Assembly (NCBI RefSeq): GCF_000236685.1
Contig: NC_016633.1
Coordinates: 62,001 to 126,000 of the forward strand
Source: Sphaerochaeta pleomorpha str. Grapes
Lineage (GTDB): Bacteria > Spirochaetota > Spirochaetia > Sphaerochaetales > Sphaerochaetaceae
Length of the DNA stretch: 64,000 nt
Direction: 5' to 3'
The notes beneath the pieces are model-generated. The model was not told the DNA's origin, made no database searches, and saw nothing but the letters and a program-made list of their open reading frames with translations. Each line of letters starts with the position of its first letter. Position 1 is the first letter of the stretch. The position numbers and the translations under genes were made by a program. Positions 34,337 through 43,303 of this stretch are shown here, piece by piece.

Positions 34337-35152
34337 ATGTATATAGTCGTCCCTATCAAGCAGGTTCCCGAGACAAGCAATGTCCAGATGGATAAAGAGA
34401 CAGGCACTATGATCCGTTCGGCAAGTGAGGCCATTGTCAATCCGCTGGACCTCTATGCCTTGGAGACTGCCTTGCAAATCAAAGAGCGCACCGGTGGCAG
34501 GATTACCGTTATTACCATGGGTCCTCTCGGTGCCGCGAAAGTGCTCAAAGAAGCCATAGCCATGGGTTGCGATGATGCCATCCATCTATCGGACAGGGCC
34601 TTCGGTGGTTCCGATACCTGGGCCACTTCCTATACCCTGGCATCGGCTATCAGAAAACTGGGTAAGGTTGACCTAGTCATCGCAGGGGAACGGGCCACCG
34701 ATGGGGATACCGGCCAAGTAGGTCCCGGCCTTGCTTCCTGGCTCGATATGGGCCTGGTTACCTATACCTCCCACATCGAGGAACTTACCGATACCTATCT
34801 CATAGCGGAGCGATTGCTTGAGGAAGGCTACCAGAAAGTAAAAGCAACGCTTCCTGTGGTTCTTACCGTAGTAAAGGAGATAGCAATTCCTAGGTTGCCA
34901 ACGCTTAAAGGGAAAAAACGTGCGATGCACATGACTATCCCCCTTTTGGGGGCAAAGGACCTTGGCCTCGAGAATGCTGACCTTGGTCTGTTGGGTTCAC
35001 CTACCAGGGTAGTCAAGATAGAAAGTCCGAAGATCAGCCGTGCGTGCACAGTAGTAAAAGCTACCGATGACAGTTCTATACAGGAAGGGATAGACAAATT
35101 GATGCTGTTTCTCGCAAGCAAGGAACTGCTGGGCAAGGGAGTTGCAAAATGA
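34337..35152 (+). CDS. etfB: Electron transfer flavoprotein beta subunit
   Basis: The 271-residue EtfB has a nucleotide-binding region with VIAGERATDGDTGQVGP (about 114-130), the flavin/AMP loop found in bifurcating-type Etf, and NPLDLYALETALQIKE near residue 35. It pairs with EtfA, encoded next (ATGA overlap). With the FAD dehydrogenase that follows, it should carry electrons from a 2-hydroxyacid. GAGGAGAG precedes the ATG. This loop suggests AMP replaced by a second FAD, but sequence alone cannot prove it. Confidence 0.93.
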   Translation: MYIVVPIKQVPETSNVQMDKETGTMIRSASEAIVNPLDLYALETALQIKERTGGRITVITMGPLGAAKVLKEAIAMGCDDAIHLSDRAFGGSDTWATSYTLASAIRKLGKVDLVIAGERATDGDTGQVGPGLASWLDMGLVTYTSHIEELTDTYLIAERLLEEGYQKVKATLPVVLTVVKEIAIPRLPTLKGKKRAMHMTIPLLGAKDLGLENADLGLLGSPTRVVKIESPKISRACTVVKATDDSSIQEGIDKLMLFLASKELLGKGVAK

Positions 35153-36147
35153 ATGAAATATGGACGCTTAGCGAACAACATGGGGGAAAACTCAAGGACG
35201 TCTCCTTTGAACTGCTTGCACGGGGCAGAGCCCTCGCCGATACGCTTCAAAGCCAGCTCTGTACTGTAGTTTTGGGAAACAAAATCGATGATAAAGAGCT
35301 TGAATCGTTGATTTTCCATGGTGCCGATACTGTGTTTTATGTTGAAAACCCCTGCCTTGGCGATATGGTCTGTGAAATCTATGCAATGGTACTTGCCTAT
35401 CTGGTTGGTGAATATACTCCCCATGTGCTGTTAGCAGCCGCTACGACCACAGGGCGCAGTGTTTTGCCCTATCTTGCGGTAAAGATCCATACAGGGCTTA
35501 CCGCAGACTGCACCGACCTTGCCATCGAGAAAGAGACGGGAAACCTTCTGCAGACCAGGCCGGCAATCGGGGGGAATATCATGGCTACGATAAAAACCCC
35601 GAACCACAGGCCCCAGATGGCGACAGTGAGACCTAAATCCTACAAGGCCCTTGCTGAAGATAGATCGAGAAGTGGAAAGGTGGTAAGGGTTGCATGGAAT
35701 CCTGAATGGAATGACACAAGGGTCCAGGTTCTCTCGTATCGCGAGGAGTGTGGGAATTCCAGTTCCCTGGAAGAGGCCGATATCGTAGTTTCCGGTGGCA
35801 AGGGCCTGAAAAAGCGGGAGAACTTCCGCTTGATCGAAGAGCTTGCAGATAGTCTGGGAGGCCAAGTGGGAGCCTCGCGTGATGCTGTCGACCGTGGTTG
35901 GGCCAGCTACCCTCATCAGGTAGGCCTATCGGGAAAGACCATATCACCGAAACTCTACCTGGCTGTAGGGATTTCCGGGGCTGTCCAGCACCTGGCAGGT
36001 ATCAAGACTGCAGAATATATCGTGGCAATCAATAGCGATGAACATGCCAATATCCTACAGGTTGCCGACTTTGCCCTTGTCGGTGATCTGTTCGCGATTT
36101 TACCTCAATTATTGAGGCGTCTGGGCACGCAAGGCGGGGAGAAATGA
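35149..36147 (+). CDS. etfA: Electron transfer flavoprotein alpha subunit
   Basis: The 332-residue EtfA has an N-terminal domain and a C-terminal FAD domain with GGQVGASRDAVDRGW, VGLSGKTISPKLYLAVGISG and AVQHLAGIKTAEYIVAINSD. The LctC-type alpha subunits of electron-confurcating lactate dehydrogenases usually carry an N-terminal ferredoxin domain. It is absent here, and the protein begins MNEIWTLSEQHGG. The gene overlaps etfB and the following FAD-dehydrogenase gene by ATGA, so it is tightly co-translated. Confidence 0.93.
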   Translation: MNEIWTLSEQHGGKLKDVSFELLARGRALADTLQSQLCTVVLGNKIDDKELESLIFHGADTVFYVENPCLGDMVCEIYAMVLAYLVGEYTPHVLLAAATTTGRSVLPYLAVKIHTGLTADCTDLAIEKETGNLLQTRPAIGGNIMATIKTPNHRPQMATVRPKSYKALAEDRSRSGKVVRVAWNPEWNDTRVQVLSYREECGNSSSLEEADIVVSGGKGLKKRENFRLIEELADSLGGQVGASRDAVDRGWASYPHQVGLSGKTISPKLYLAVGISGAVQHLAGIKTAEYIVAINSDEHANILQVADFALVGDLFAILPQLLRRLGTQGGEK

Positions 36148-37565
36148 ATACCTATACAAAAGTAACACCAGAAATTGTCTCAGAACTTTCTACAATTGTG
36201 GGAAACAATAACCTTATCAGCGATTTCGACCGTATGGAGAACTATGGGCATGATGAGACTTCAAAGGAAGAATATGGCCACATGCCTGAGGTGGTAGTCA
36301 TGCCACAGTCTTGCGAGCAGGTAGCACAGGTCATGAGACTTGCCACCAGATACCATATTCCCGTAACTCCCAGGGGAGCCGGTTCAGGGCTGAGCGGGGG
36401 AGCAATCCCTCTTTTCGGGGGAATCGTACTTTCGGTTGAAAAAATGAACAAGGTTTTGGAAATCGATGAGAAAAACCTTACCGTAACTGCCGAGGCAGGG
36501 ATTATCACCAACGAGCTGAACAACCAAGTCATAGAGCATAAACTCTTTTTTGCCGGGTACCCGATGAGTCTTGAGACATGTTTCCTCGGTGGGAATATTG
36601 CTGAGAATGCAGGCGGAGGAAGAGCAGTAAAATACGGGGTGACCGGAAGATATGTCCTGGGTCTTGAAATCGTTACCCCTGATGGCCGCATCGTGAACCT
36701 TGGGGGAAAAGTGACCAAGGATGTCAGCGGCTATGATTTGAAACAGCTGTATATCGGTTCGGAAGGAACTTTGGGTATCATCACCAAGGCTACCATAAAG
36801 CTGCTCGGTCTTCCCACGGCAAAAGCCGACCTTCTAGTACCGTTCAAGACAGCGGAGGAAGCCATTGCGGTTGTCTCTGTCATTATGACCAAGGGCATTG
36901 TCCCGACAAGCATAGAGTTCATGGACAGGACTTCCTTGCAGATGTCCTGCAATTATCTCAACGAAACCCTTCCTCTTGAAAAAGTGGGTGCCATGCTGCT
37001 CATCGAGCTTGATGGCTCAGAGGAAAAACAGGTTGAGGCGGATATGATTAGCGTGGGAGACTTGTGCGAGGCGAATGGAGCTATGGAGGTCTATATTGCC
37101 GAGGACAAAAACACTCAGGAACGAATCTGGTCTGTGCGAAGGAACATTGCCGAAGCATTGAAGGTCTATAGCCCGGTGCAGAGTCTGGAGGATATTGTAG
37201 TCCCTATCGGCTCTATTCCCCTGGTTCTTCCCAAACTGACCATGCTTTCAGAGAAGTATGGGGTGACCATTCCCTGTTATGGCCATGCCGGGGATGGAAA
37301 TCTCCATGCCACTATTGTAAAGAACCCAGAGAGCACTATGGAACACTGGCATGAAATAGAGCCTATGATTCTGCGTGAGCTCTATGCCTTCATTGTCACT
37401 GAACTCGGGGGAAAGATCAGCGGGGAGCATGGCATCGGTATAAAACGGAGGGAATTCTTGCGTGAGGTTATCTCCGATACCGAATACGACTTGTTCTGTG
37501 CGTTGAAGAAGGCCTTTGACCCGCAGATGATTATGAATCCGGGAAAGATCATTCGGATACAGTAA
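36144..37565 (+). CDS. FAD-linked 2-hydroxyacid dehydrogenase, GlcD/LctD type
   Basis: The 473-residue enzyme is of the FAD-binding type 4 / vanillyl-alcohol oxidase fold. The FAD domain has VTPRGAGSGLSGGAIP and TCFLGGNIAENAGGG. The C-terminal catalytic part has YGHAGDGNLHATIV, then GEHGIGIKRREFL and QMIMNPGKI. These are typical of D-lactate, glycolate and related dehydrogenases. With etfB and etfA upstream it matches the lct-type layout, so lactate oxidation coupled to NAD through Etf is likely (inference). The natural substrate is not fixed by sequence. No lactate permease or racemase gene follows. Next is a convergent ablB gene. Confidence 0.9.
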   Translation: MNTYTKVTPEIVSELSTIVGNNNLISDFDRMENYGHDETSKEEYGHMPEVVVMPQSCEQVAQVMRLATRYHIPVTPRGAGSGLSGGAIPLFGGIVLSVEKMNKVLEIDEKNLTVTAEAGIITNELNNQVIEHKLFFAGYPMSLETCFLGGNIAENAGGGRAVKYGVTGRYVLGLEIVTPDGRIVNLGGKVTKDVSGYDLKQLYIGSEGTLGIITKATIKLLGLPTAKADLLVPFKTAEEAIAVVSVIMTKGIVPTSIEFMDRTSLQMSCNYLNETLPLEKVGAMLLIELDGSEEKQVEADMISVGDLCEANGAMEVYIAEDKNTQERIWSVRRNIAEALKVYSPVQSLEDIVVPIGSIPLVLPKLTMLSEKYGVTIPCYGHAGDGNLHATIVKNPESTMEHWHEIEPMILRELYAFIVTELGGKISGEHGIGIKRREFLREVISDTEYDLFCALKKAFDPQMIMNPGKIIRIQ

Positions 37566-37576
37566 ATTGCTGGAGG

Positions 37577-37595
37577 TTTCAGGTACTACCTGAAA
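37577..37595. repeat. Palindromic hairpin after the FAD dehydrogenase
   Basis: TTTCAGG and CCTGAAA arms (37577-37583 and 37589-37595) with a 5-base loop follow the stop at 37565. It could be a weak terminator or a binding site. No T tract follows. Confidence 0.35.
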
Positions 37596-37688
37596 AGGAT
37601 TTGGAAAATGGGCACCCCCCAGAAAGCTGGAAACAACTTGTAGGGGGTGTACGTAAAAAGGCGGAGACAAGGGTGAATTCAGTCGGAG

Positions 37689-38540
37689 CTATACAGCTTT
37701 GGCCGTCAAGTCCTTATACCAGACATTCATGCTTTCGATATTACCTGAGATGTCAGTATTGTTTTTTAACCTTCCTCCGTATAGGTAGCCTGCCTTTGAG
37801 AACGTTATATTCATGCCCTTGGAGATGGCCCTGGCAATGGTAAAGGCTGTTTTGATTCCTTTCTTCTGTGCTTCCTGCTCCAAAAAGAGTAAAAGGTGAG
37901 AGGCATAGTTATTTCCCCTGTGGCTAGGCAGCGTTGCAAAATCGGTCATTTCGCTGTGGAGATGGTCTTTTGCAAAATTACATTCAGCGGAGGCAAGGGC
38001 TACCAGGTTCCCTTTCTTTTCTATCCCAGCAAACAAGGTAGTTCCTTTCAAAGAAGATTCGATAAATAAAGGGTCGTCAATAGGAAAGGGATACGAGGAG
38101 AATACTTGCTTGTAGAGCAATGACATCCGTGGAATATCTTCAACAGTGCAAAGCCGGACTCTAGTACCCTTTCCCAAAGGGGGTAGCGGTGATGTATTCT
38201 TTGCCTGGGCGAGGGAGAGTACCTGGTTGTACTCTGGTATTTTCAATTCCTGCTCCCGCTCGGATGTAAAGTATTTGCATAGAAACAATCCTTTCTCTGT
38301 GCCCCCATAGAGTCCGTTTACGAGAGCTTCCACGGCAAACCCCGCTTGGAGGAAGGCCTTTGACTTGGATTTGGGGACTTTTGAGAAAATCTTGCCATAC
38401 CCATGTTTTACGGCAAGTTTGTTCATGTGGGCAATAAGGAAAACAGGGTCAGCTTCCCTGATATCCATCATATATACTCTGCTGTTATTCTCTCCATGCT
38501 GAACTAAAGCTCCATCAAGTGCAAGGGTAGTATCATACAT
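37689..38540 (-). CDS. ablB: Beta-lysine N6-acetyltransferase
   Basis: The 283-residue GNAT enzyme acetylates beta-lysine at N6, giving the osmolyte N-epsilon-acetyl-beta-lysine. The N-terminal domain ([20 protein letters not shown]) and the GNAT domain ([29 protein letters not shown] and CN-A-type acetyl-CoA loop) match AblB. ATG 38540 has AAGGAGG upstream and overlaps the ablA stop by eight bases, which indicates coupled translation. Its identity rests on pairing with ablA and on family-like blocks. Confidence 0.88.
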   Translation of the reverse strand: MYDTTLALDGALVQHGENNSRVYMMDIREADPVFLIAHMNKLAVKHGYGKIFSKVPKSKSKAFLQAGFAVEALVNGLYGGTEKGLFLCKYFTSEREQELKIPEYNQVLSLAQAKNTSPLPPLGKGTRVRLCTVEDIPRMSLLYKQVFSSYPFPIDDPLFIESSLKGTTLFAGIEKKGNLVALASAECNFAKDHLHSEMTDFATLPSHRGNNYASHLLLFLEQEAQKKGIKTAFTIARAISKGMNITFSKAGYLYGGRLKNNTDISGNIESMNVWYKDLTAKAV

Positions 38541-39870
38541 TGACAGCCTCCTTGACCTGGGAAGTTTTGGTTGCCTTCTCATGACAACTAGGTGTCATGG
38601 AATAGTTTTTCTCATAGTCACAAAGTAATTTCTCGATTCCGATTGCCTTGTATTCGTCCGCTTCCTGGAGTTTGAGCTCAAGGTTGCATTTTTCACAATT
38701 CCGATCACAGGTAGTGGGTACGTAGGAACTTGGTTCCTGGTAGGTAGTGATGACTCCCTCGTAGTTGCGGAGAATTACTTTGTTTGAAGACCAGGAAATC
38801 AGATAGTTTGGCATGACTGGTATTTTCCCTCCGCCACCGGGAGCATCGATAACATACGTGGGGACGCAGAGTCCACTGGTATGGCCCTGTAGGCTTTCCA
38901 TAATCTCGATACCTTTTCCTACGGAAGTTCTGAAGTGGGAGAGCCCCTCCGAGAGGTCACACTGATACATGTAGTAAGGTCGGACCCTGTTTTGCACGAG
39001 TTTATGGACCAATGACTTCATGATACGGGGGCAATCATTCACTTCATTAAGTAGAACAGACTGATTTCCCAAGGGAATGCCTGCATTGGCAAGTTTTTCC
39101 AGGGCTTTTCTGGAGGAGTCAGTCATTTCCCTGGGATGGTTGAACTGGGTGTTCAAAAACAATGGATGATGCTTCTTAAGCATAGCTATCAATTCATCGG
39201 TAATCCTATAGGGGAGTACCACCGGCACTCTTGTACCGATACGGATAATTTCAACATGTTTGATTTTCCTCAGTTCGGTGAGAATCCAATCGAGATATTC
39301 ATCGCTGAGGAGCAGCGGGTCTCCGCCACTGAGCAGGACATCCCGCACAATCGGATGCTCGGCAATATACTGGATGCCTTGTTCGATCCGCTCTCGATCG
39401 GGGATGCTCTCGATATCCCCGACTTTTCGTTTCCGGGTACAGTGCCTGCAGTACATGGCGCAGGTATTGCTGACCAGAAAGAGTACCCTATCGGGATAAC
39501 GATGGGTCAGGCCGGGAACCGGGCTGTCCACATCTTCATGCAAAGGGTCTTCCATATCACAATCCATAATGTCCAGTTCTTTGACCGAGGGAAATGCTTG
39601 TTTGAAGATAGGATCGTTTTCGATTGAATCTGTCGAGTCGCTTTGGATGAGAGACAGGTAATACGGGGTGATGGACATGGGGAATTTTTTAATGGTTCTC
39701 TCGATATCATTGCGTTGTTTTTCAGGGAAAGAATAGGCTAATAGTTTTTCAAAGGTCTCAATATCCCTGATGCAATGTCTCATCTGCCATTTCCAATCAT
39801 GCCAGCGTGTATGGTCCACGGTAGTGTCGAATCGATCGATGATCTGTTGTTGTGATTGTGAAAAAGGCAT
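38533..39870 (-). CDS. ablA: Lysine 2,3-aminomutase (radical SAM)
   Basis: The 445-residue enzyme isomerises L-lysine to beta-lysine using S-adenosylmethionine and PLP. The radical SAM cluster motif is CAMYCRHC with Cys137, 141 and 144. It is followed by [18 protein letters not shown] and the PLP region [16 protein letters not shown]. The C-terminal zinc motif has CDRNCEKC. The neighbour AblB turns the product into the osmoprotectant. ATG 39870 has AAGGAG eight bases upstream, and a strong promoter is visible at 39998-40026. A glutamate 2,3-aminomutase paralogue is possible, but the pairing with ablB argues for lysine. Confidence 0.95.
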   Translation of the reverse strand: MPFSQSQQQIIDRFDTTVDHTRWHDWKWQMRHCIRDIETFEKLLAYSFPEKQRNDIERTIKKFPMSITPYYLSLIQSDSTDSIENDPIFKQAFPSVKELDIMDCDMEDPLHEDVDSPVPGLTHRYPDRVLFLVSNTCAMYCRHCTRKRKVGDIESIPDRERIEQGIQYIAEHPIVRDVLLSGGDPLLLSDEYLDWILTELRKIKHVEIIRIGTRVPVVLPYRITDELIAMLKKHHPLFLNTQFNHPREMTDSSRKALEKLANAGIPLGNQSVLLNEVNDCPRIMKSLVHKLVQNRVRPYYMYQCDLSEGLSHFRTSVGKGIEIMESLQGHTSGLCVPTYVIDAPGGGGKIPVMPNYLISWSSNKVILRNYEGVITTYQEPSSYVPTTCDRNCEKCNLELKLQEADEYKAIGIEKLLCDYEKNYSMTPSCHEKATKTSQVKEAVNV

Positions 39871-40364
39871 AGAGAAAGCTCCTTGGTTTTAATGTGATCT
39901 AAGCACATCTCTGATAGTTTTTGGACATGGTTTATTTTGGCAATGTATTTGCCTGTTTTGCCCAATTACATGAGAAATATTTTTTATATTTTAAGTAATT
40001 ATAACACAGATAAAGAATAACTGCAATGGTTGTCTTCTGCAGTCAATTAATCGGGTATTTTTTACGGTAATTATTGGGGTAAGAAGTATCTTTCAAAAGG
40101 AATTTTAAAGGTGTTTTTTTACGGCAAAAACAAGACATTACAGCTTTTCTGAATGCTCCGGTTTTCCTTGCAAATGACCTCTTTTAACTTACAAAGCAAG
40201 GTTGCAGCTTTGGCCGAGGTAGTTTGGTTTGCAGGATCGGAAGCAATATTTGCCATGGCGGGACCACCCCCCCCCTACCTGAAAGCCCCAATAGATCTGT
40301 AAGGGGAAAAGGGGCTTGGTTAGACCTTTGGGCAAAGGTAGGTAGTACCTATGTATACGATGTG
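39871..40364. other. Long intergenic region upstream of ablA
   Basis: About 500 bases without a supported gene. The half near ablA is very AT-rich and carries the promoter at 39998-40026. The far half has a run of eight C (40267-40274) followed by a set of complementary segments that can fold into a three-way junction (40274-40345). No open frame shows coding character. Confidence 0.45.
39998..40026 (-). promoter_or_regulatory. Sigma-70 promoter of ablAB
   Basis: On the minus strand TTGCAG (40026-40021) and a perfect TATAAT (40003-39998) are 17 bases apart. The expected leader is about 120 bases. This is the best promoter in the window. The long leader could hold a regulatory element responding to salt, but I could not recognise one. 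Confidence 0.65.
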
Positions 40365-40386
40365 GCAGGGGGTAGAAACCCCCTGC
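40365..40386. terminator. GC-rich hairpin after the AEC transporter
   Basis: Nine-base arms (GCAGGGGGT at 40365-40373 and its complement at 40378-40386) with a 4-base loop lie 15 bases beyond the stop of the AEC transporter on the minus strand. No strong T tract follows, so its directionality is unclear. Confidence 0.5.
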
Positions 40387-40401
40387 AGGTATGGTTTGCT
40401 A

Positions 40402-41325
40402 TCAGACATATAGCGAAGTCGCAATCATCACCAAGAGAATGGAGAAGAGGGTATCGAGGCTGAGCGTGTTGTCCACATAATCGGCGTTTGCCTTGTCTCC
40501 CTGGCGCATATAGATGGTAATGACAAAGGGAGGCGGGGTGAGAAACATAACCAATACTGCATAGCGGTAGATGCTATCCATGTTCAGTAGTCCATCCACT
40601 ATAAAATAGTTGATTGCCAAAGCCAAGACAAATAGTACAATCTTTCTGAAAAGGATGGTCTTCACAGACAGGGCCAGACCTGCACGTTTGATGTGAATGC
40701 CATATCCTATGGAGATGGCGATGAGAGGAACGGTCAAATTTGCAAGGAGTGCGATAGATTCGCCTATTGCTGTCCAGAAAGGACTGGGGGGAATTGCTTT
40801 GCCTATGAGGCTGACTACGATTCCTGCAAAGATTGCCACAATCACAGGGGAGGTTAAAAACTGCCTGAGTAAGACTTTTGGGCTGGTTATCCCGTCGCGT
40901 TCGCGAATCAGGAGAGCCATCAGGACAAAGAAAACAAAGAGTACCTGTCCAAGGTCCACTAAGGCCATCTTGCCAAGATTCTCGCTGCCATAGACGGAGA
41001 GAAACAAAGCATACCCAAGCATTCCCATTTCAAAGCCACCCATCAGCAAAGGGAAATAGGGTGACACTAGCTTGAGCGGTTTTGCAAGTGCTTTGCCAAG
41101 CAGGACCATGAAAAGGCATACCAGAAACATGGCGACTACCAGCAACAGGTACCGCTTTTCGATTTCCAGGGAGGAAAAAGCCTGGAACAAGAGTGCAGGC
41201 AGGGCCAATGTAGAAACGACTTTTTTGATGCCAGCTAGAGAGGCTTCTGTAAACATTGTCGACTTCTGCAATAAAAAACCAAGCACGAACAATAAAAGAA
41301 TTGGAAGAATTGACCACATATGCAA
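40402..41325 (-). CDS. AEC (auxin efflux carrier) family transporter
   Basis: The 307-residue polytopic protein has about ten helices, arranged as two groups of five as in AEC carriers. LIAISIGYGIHIKR and VSTLALPALLFQAFSSL match the family's conserved blocks. AEC members export or exchange organic acids such as malate, or amino acids. The substrate is unknown here. The start may be TTG 41325 (GGGAGG five bases upstream) or ATG 41319. It stands alone on the minus strand. Confidence 0.85.
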   Translation of the reverse strand: MHMWSILPILLLFVLGFLLQKSTMFTEASLAGIKKVVSTLALPALLFQAFSSLEIEKRYLLLVVAMFLVCLFMVLLGKALAKPLKLVSPYFPLLMGGFEMGMLGYALFLSVYGSENLGKMALVDLGQVLFVFFVLMALLIRERDGITSPKVLLRQFLTSPVIVAIFAGIVVSLIGKAIPPSPFWTAIGESIALLANLTVPLIAISIGYGIHIKRAGLALSVKTILFRKIVLFVLALAINYFIVDGLLNMDSIYRYAVLVMFLTPPPFVITIYMRQGDKANADYVDNTLSLDTLFSILLVMIATSLYV

Positions 41326-41454
41326 ACGTACCTCCCTTGCGTTATGTACCGTATCAAGAATTCGTTTGGCAAAACTGTACGTTAAGCCCTAAAACAATAG
41401 CATCCCCAAGGAAGTGGGGCAAGGATTCGTGCCTAGTACATGCGACTAGATAAC

Positions 41455-41480
41455 CTCCTATTGGATTGCTCCAATAGGAG
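41455..41480 (-). terminator. Hairpin terminator after the XdhC-YqeB gene
   Basis: Perfect 10-base arms (CTCCTATTGG at 41455-41464 and complement at 41471-41480) with a 6-base loop, 17 bases downstream of the stop on the minus strand. Confidence 0.6.
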
Positions 41481-41497
41481 TGATTTGTTTCAGTAGG

Positions 41498-43303
41498 TCA
41501 TAGACTATTTCTAAAATGATCCAAAGCCTCGAGTACACCGCCTGCAATGGCCTTTGCCTTGTCGCTGGCAGTAGTAAACTGTGCTTCTTTTCCCCTTGGG
41601 TCGATGTCGGCTACCTTGAAGCCCTTGGTTACCAAAAGCCCATTGTTGAGCAGTCCCCTAAGCATACCGTCGATGGTTGCCAAAACTGGCTGGTCATCTA
41701 CTGTTGCGATGCAGTCCCCTGCCTTGACAATATCACCGAGTTTTTTGTCTGAGTAAAAGATTCCTTCGCCTGGGCTGCGCAGGACCCGTTCAGCACCGTA
41801 CCCGCCGATAATGCCGGGAATCCCACTGTCCGGGATAGCACATCCTTCTTTGATAATCCTTCCAAGGGTATGGCCCCGTTTGGTTTCGATGACAATATGG
41901 CAATCTGACCCTGCAGTGAAACCAGGGCCAAGGCCAATGACCAAGGGGGCATCGGTGATGTTGGTGCCCAGATTCCGCTTAGCCAGAATTGCATCGACGA
42001 CACACAGCGGTTTCAGTTTTGCAATAGACTCACCCTTCGGGTCACAGAGAATTGGGATCTTGCCTTCCTTGAGAATTGCATAGACATTTGCCAGGTTGTC
42101 ACAGCGTTCGGCAGTCGTATCCTCTACCGTGGTTGTTTTGTCAAACATAGCCTGGGCAAGGCTTACCGTGCACCTGATAACCGTAGGCTTATCGGTTTCC
42201 AGGGCAATGACCTGGTACCCTGCATTTGACAACCTGATAATGACCCCGGTCGCAAGGTCCCCGGCTCCCCTGACAATGACCAGGTTTCTGTTCTGGTACT
42301 TTAAGCTGTTCCCCGTTGTTTTGTTTTTCACTTTCATGATTTCGGCTAGGACACTCACCGCTATTTCTTCAGGACTCTGGGACCCGATATCGAGCCCAAT
42401 GGGACTGAAGAGACGACGTTCGTCGCTTGGTGTCAGCTTCAGTTGCTCCTTTAAGGCCCTTTCCTTATTGTGGGAGGCAAGGATTCCCAGATACGGGGCA
42501 TCGGTCGAGAACAGATAGGAAGCTTCTTCAAATCCGAAGGCATGGGCAGCAATTACGATATAGGTATACGGCGTGACGGTGACCTTATCCAATCCTTCTT
42601 TGATAGTAGGGGCCAAGACCAATCTTCTTGCTTTCGGGAACAAGGACCTTTGGGCAAATTCATCCCTGGTTTCCAAGACCTGGATCTCGAAACCCAACAT
42701 ATCAGCCAAGTTGGCTATTGCCTGGTTTACATGTCCCCCCCCGATGAGCAGAAGGGAGGCACAGGTTTGGGGAATATCCACAAAGTAGGTATATTTGTCT
42801 TCTTCGATACATATGCCTTTGTTCCTGCTAAGGGCTTCTATTGTCTTTTGTGCAAGCAAAGGGGAGGGATTGCCATATACAAAACCTTCGGGAGTTGCAA
42901 GGAAACGTTTTTTTATATCACCGGTAAGGGTCGTAACATAAGCAAAGGGAGAATGAAAATGCTCAAGGTCAGTGGCTAGCAGAAAAAGTTGATCATCCTC
43001 TCCAGGTTGTATCTGCTCTATATAGAGTTGCACAGAACCCGCCTGTCTGTTAGCCACCTGCTCGATGGAAAAGGAGCCCAGATAGGTTTTTTCCTTGCTT
43101 TTTTGCAGCAAGACAGCCTGTTCAACAGCAAAAGCCTCCAAGGCCCCGCCGCCGATGGTACCGCTACATTGCTTATCTTCCCAGACAAGCATCCTGCCGT
43201 TTTCCCGGGAGGCCGATCCTTCTTTTTTAATGAGTGTGACCAAGGAAAACTTAGTTCCTTTCTGTATCAATTCATATGCCTTGGAAAATATCATTGAGCT
43301 CAT
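41498..43303 (-). CDS. yqeB: XdhC-YqeB fusion, selenium-dependent molybdenum hydroxylase maturation protein
   Basis: The 601-residue fusion has an N-terminal XdhC part (about 1-335) with the CoxI block KEGSASRENGRMLVWED and CSGTIGGGALEAFA, then the Rossmann block LLLIGGGHVNQAIANLADML. The C-terminal YqeB/EF2563 domain (about 340-600) starts LVIVRGAGDLATGVIIRL and contains ALETDKPTVIRCTVSLAQA, ILCDPKGES and GLGPGFTAGSDC. YqeB marks genomes with selenium-dependent molybdenum hydroxylases. Here XdhC and YqeB are one polypeptide, in contrast to the separate permuted XdhC at 25071. The ATG overlaps the yqeC stop (ATGA) and has AGGAAGGA upstream. Confidence 0.92.
   Translation of the reverse strand: MSSMIFSKAYELIQKGTKFSLVTLIKKEGSASRENGRMLVWEDKQCSGTIGGGALEAFAVEQAVLLQKSKEKTYLGSFSIEQVANRQAGSVQLYIEQIQPGEDDQLFLLATDLEHFHSPFAYVTTLTGDIKKRFLATPEGFVYGNPSPLLAQKTIEALSRNKGICIEEDKYTYFVDIPQTCASLLLIGGGHVNQAIANLADMLGFEIQVLETRDEFAQRSLFPKARRLVLAPTIKEGLDKVTVTPYTYIVIAAHAFGFEEASYLFSTDAPYLGILASHNKERALKEQLKLTPSDERRLFSPIGLDIGSQSPEEIAVSVLAEIMKVKNKTTGNSLKYQNRNLVIVRGAGDLATGVIIRLSNAGYQVIALETDKPTVIRCTVSLAQAMFDKTTTVEDTTAERCDNLANVYAILKEGKIPILCDPKGESIAKLKPLCVVDAILAKRNLGTNITDAPLVIGLGPGFTAGSDCHIVIETKRGHTLGRIIKEGCAIPDSGIPGIIGGYGAERVLRSPGEGIFYSDKKLGDIVKAGDCIATVDDQPVLATIDGMLRGLLNNGLLVTKGFKVADIDPRGKEAQFTTASDKAKAIAGGVLEALDHFRNSL

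Noticed and set aside
39871-40100. Lysine riboswitch upstream of ablA
   Set aside because: A short AGATGTGC-like stretch near 39905 recalls part of the lysine riboswitch, but the surrounding conserved core and helices are absent and it lies too close to the start codon.
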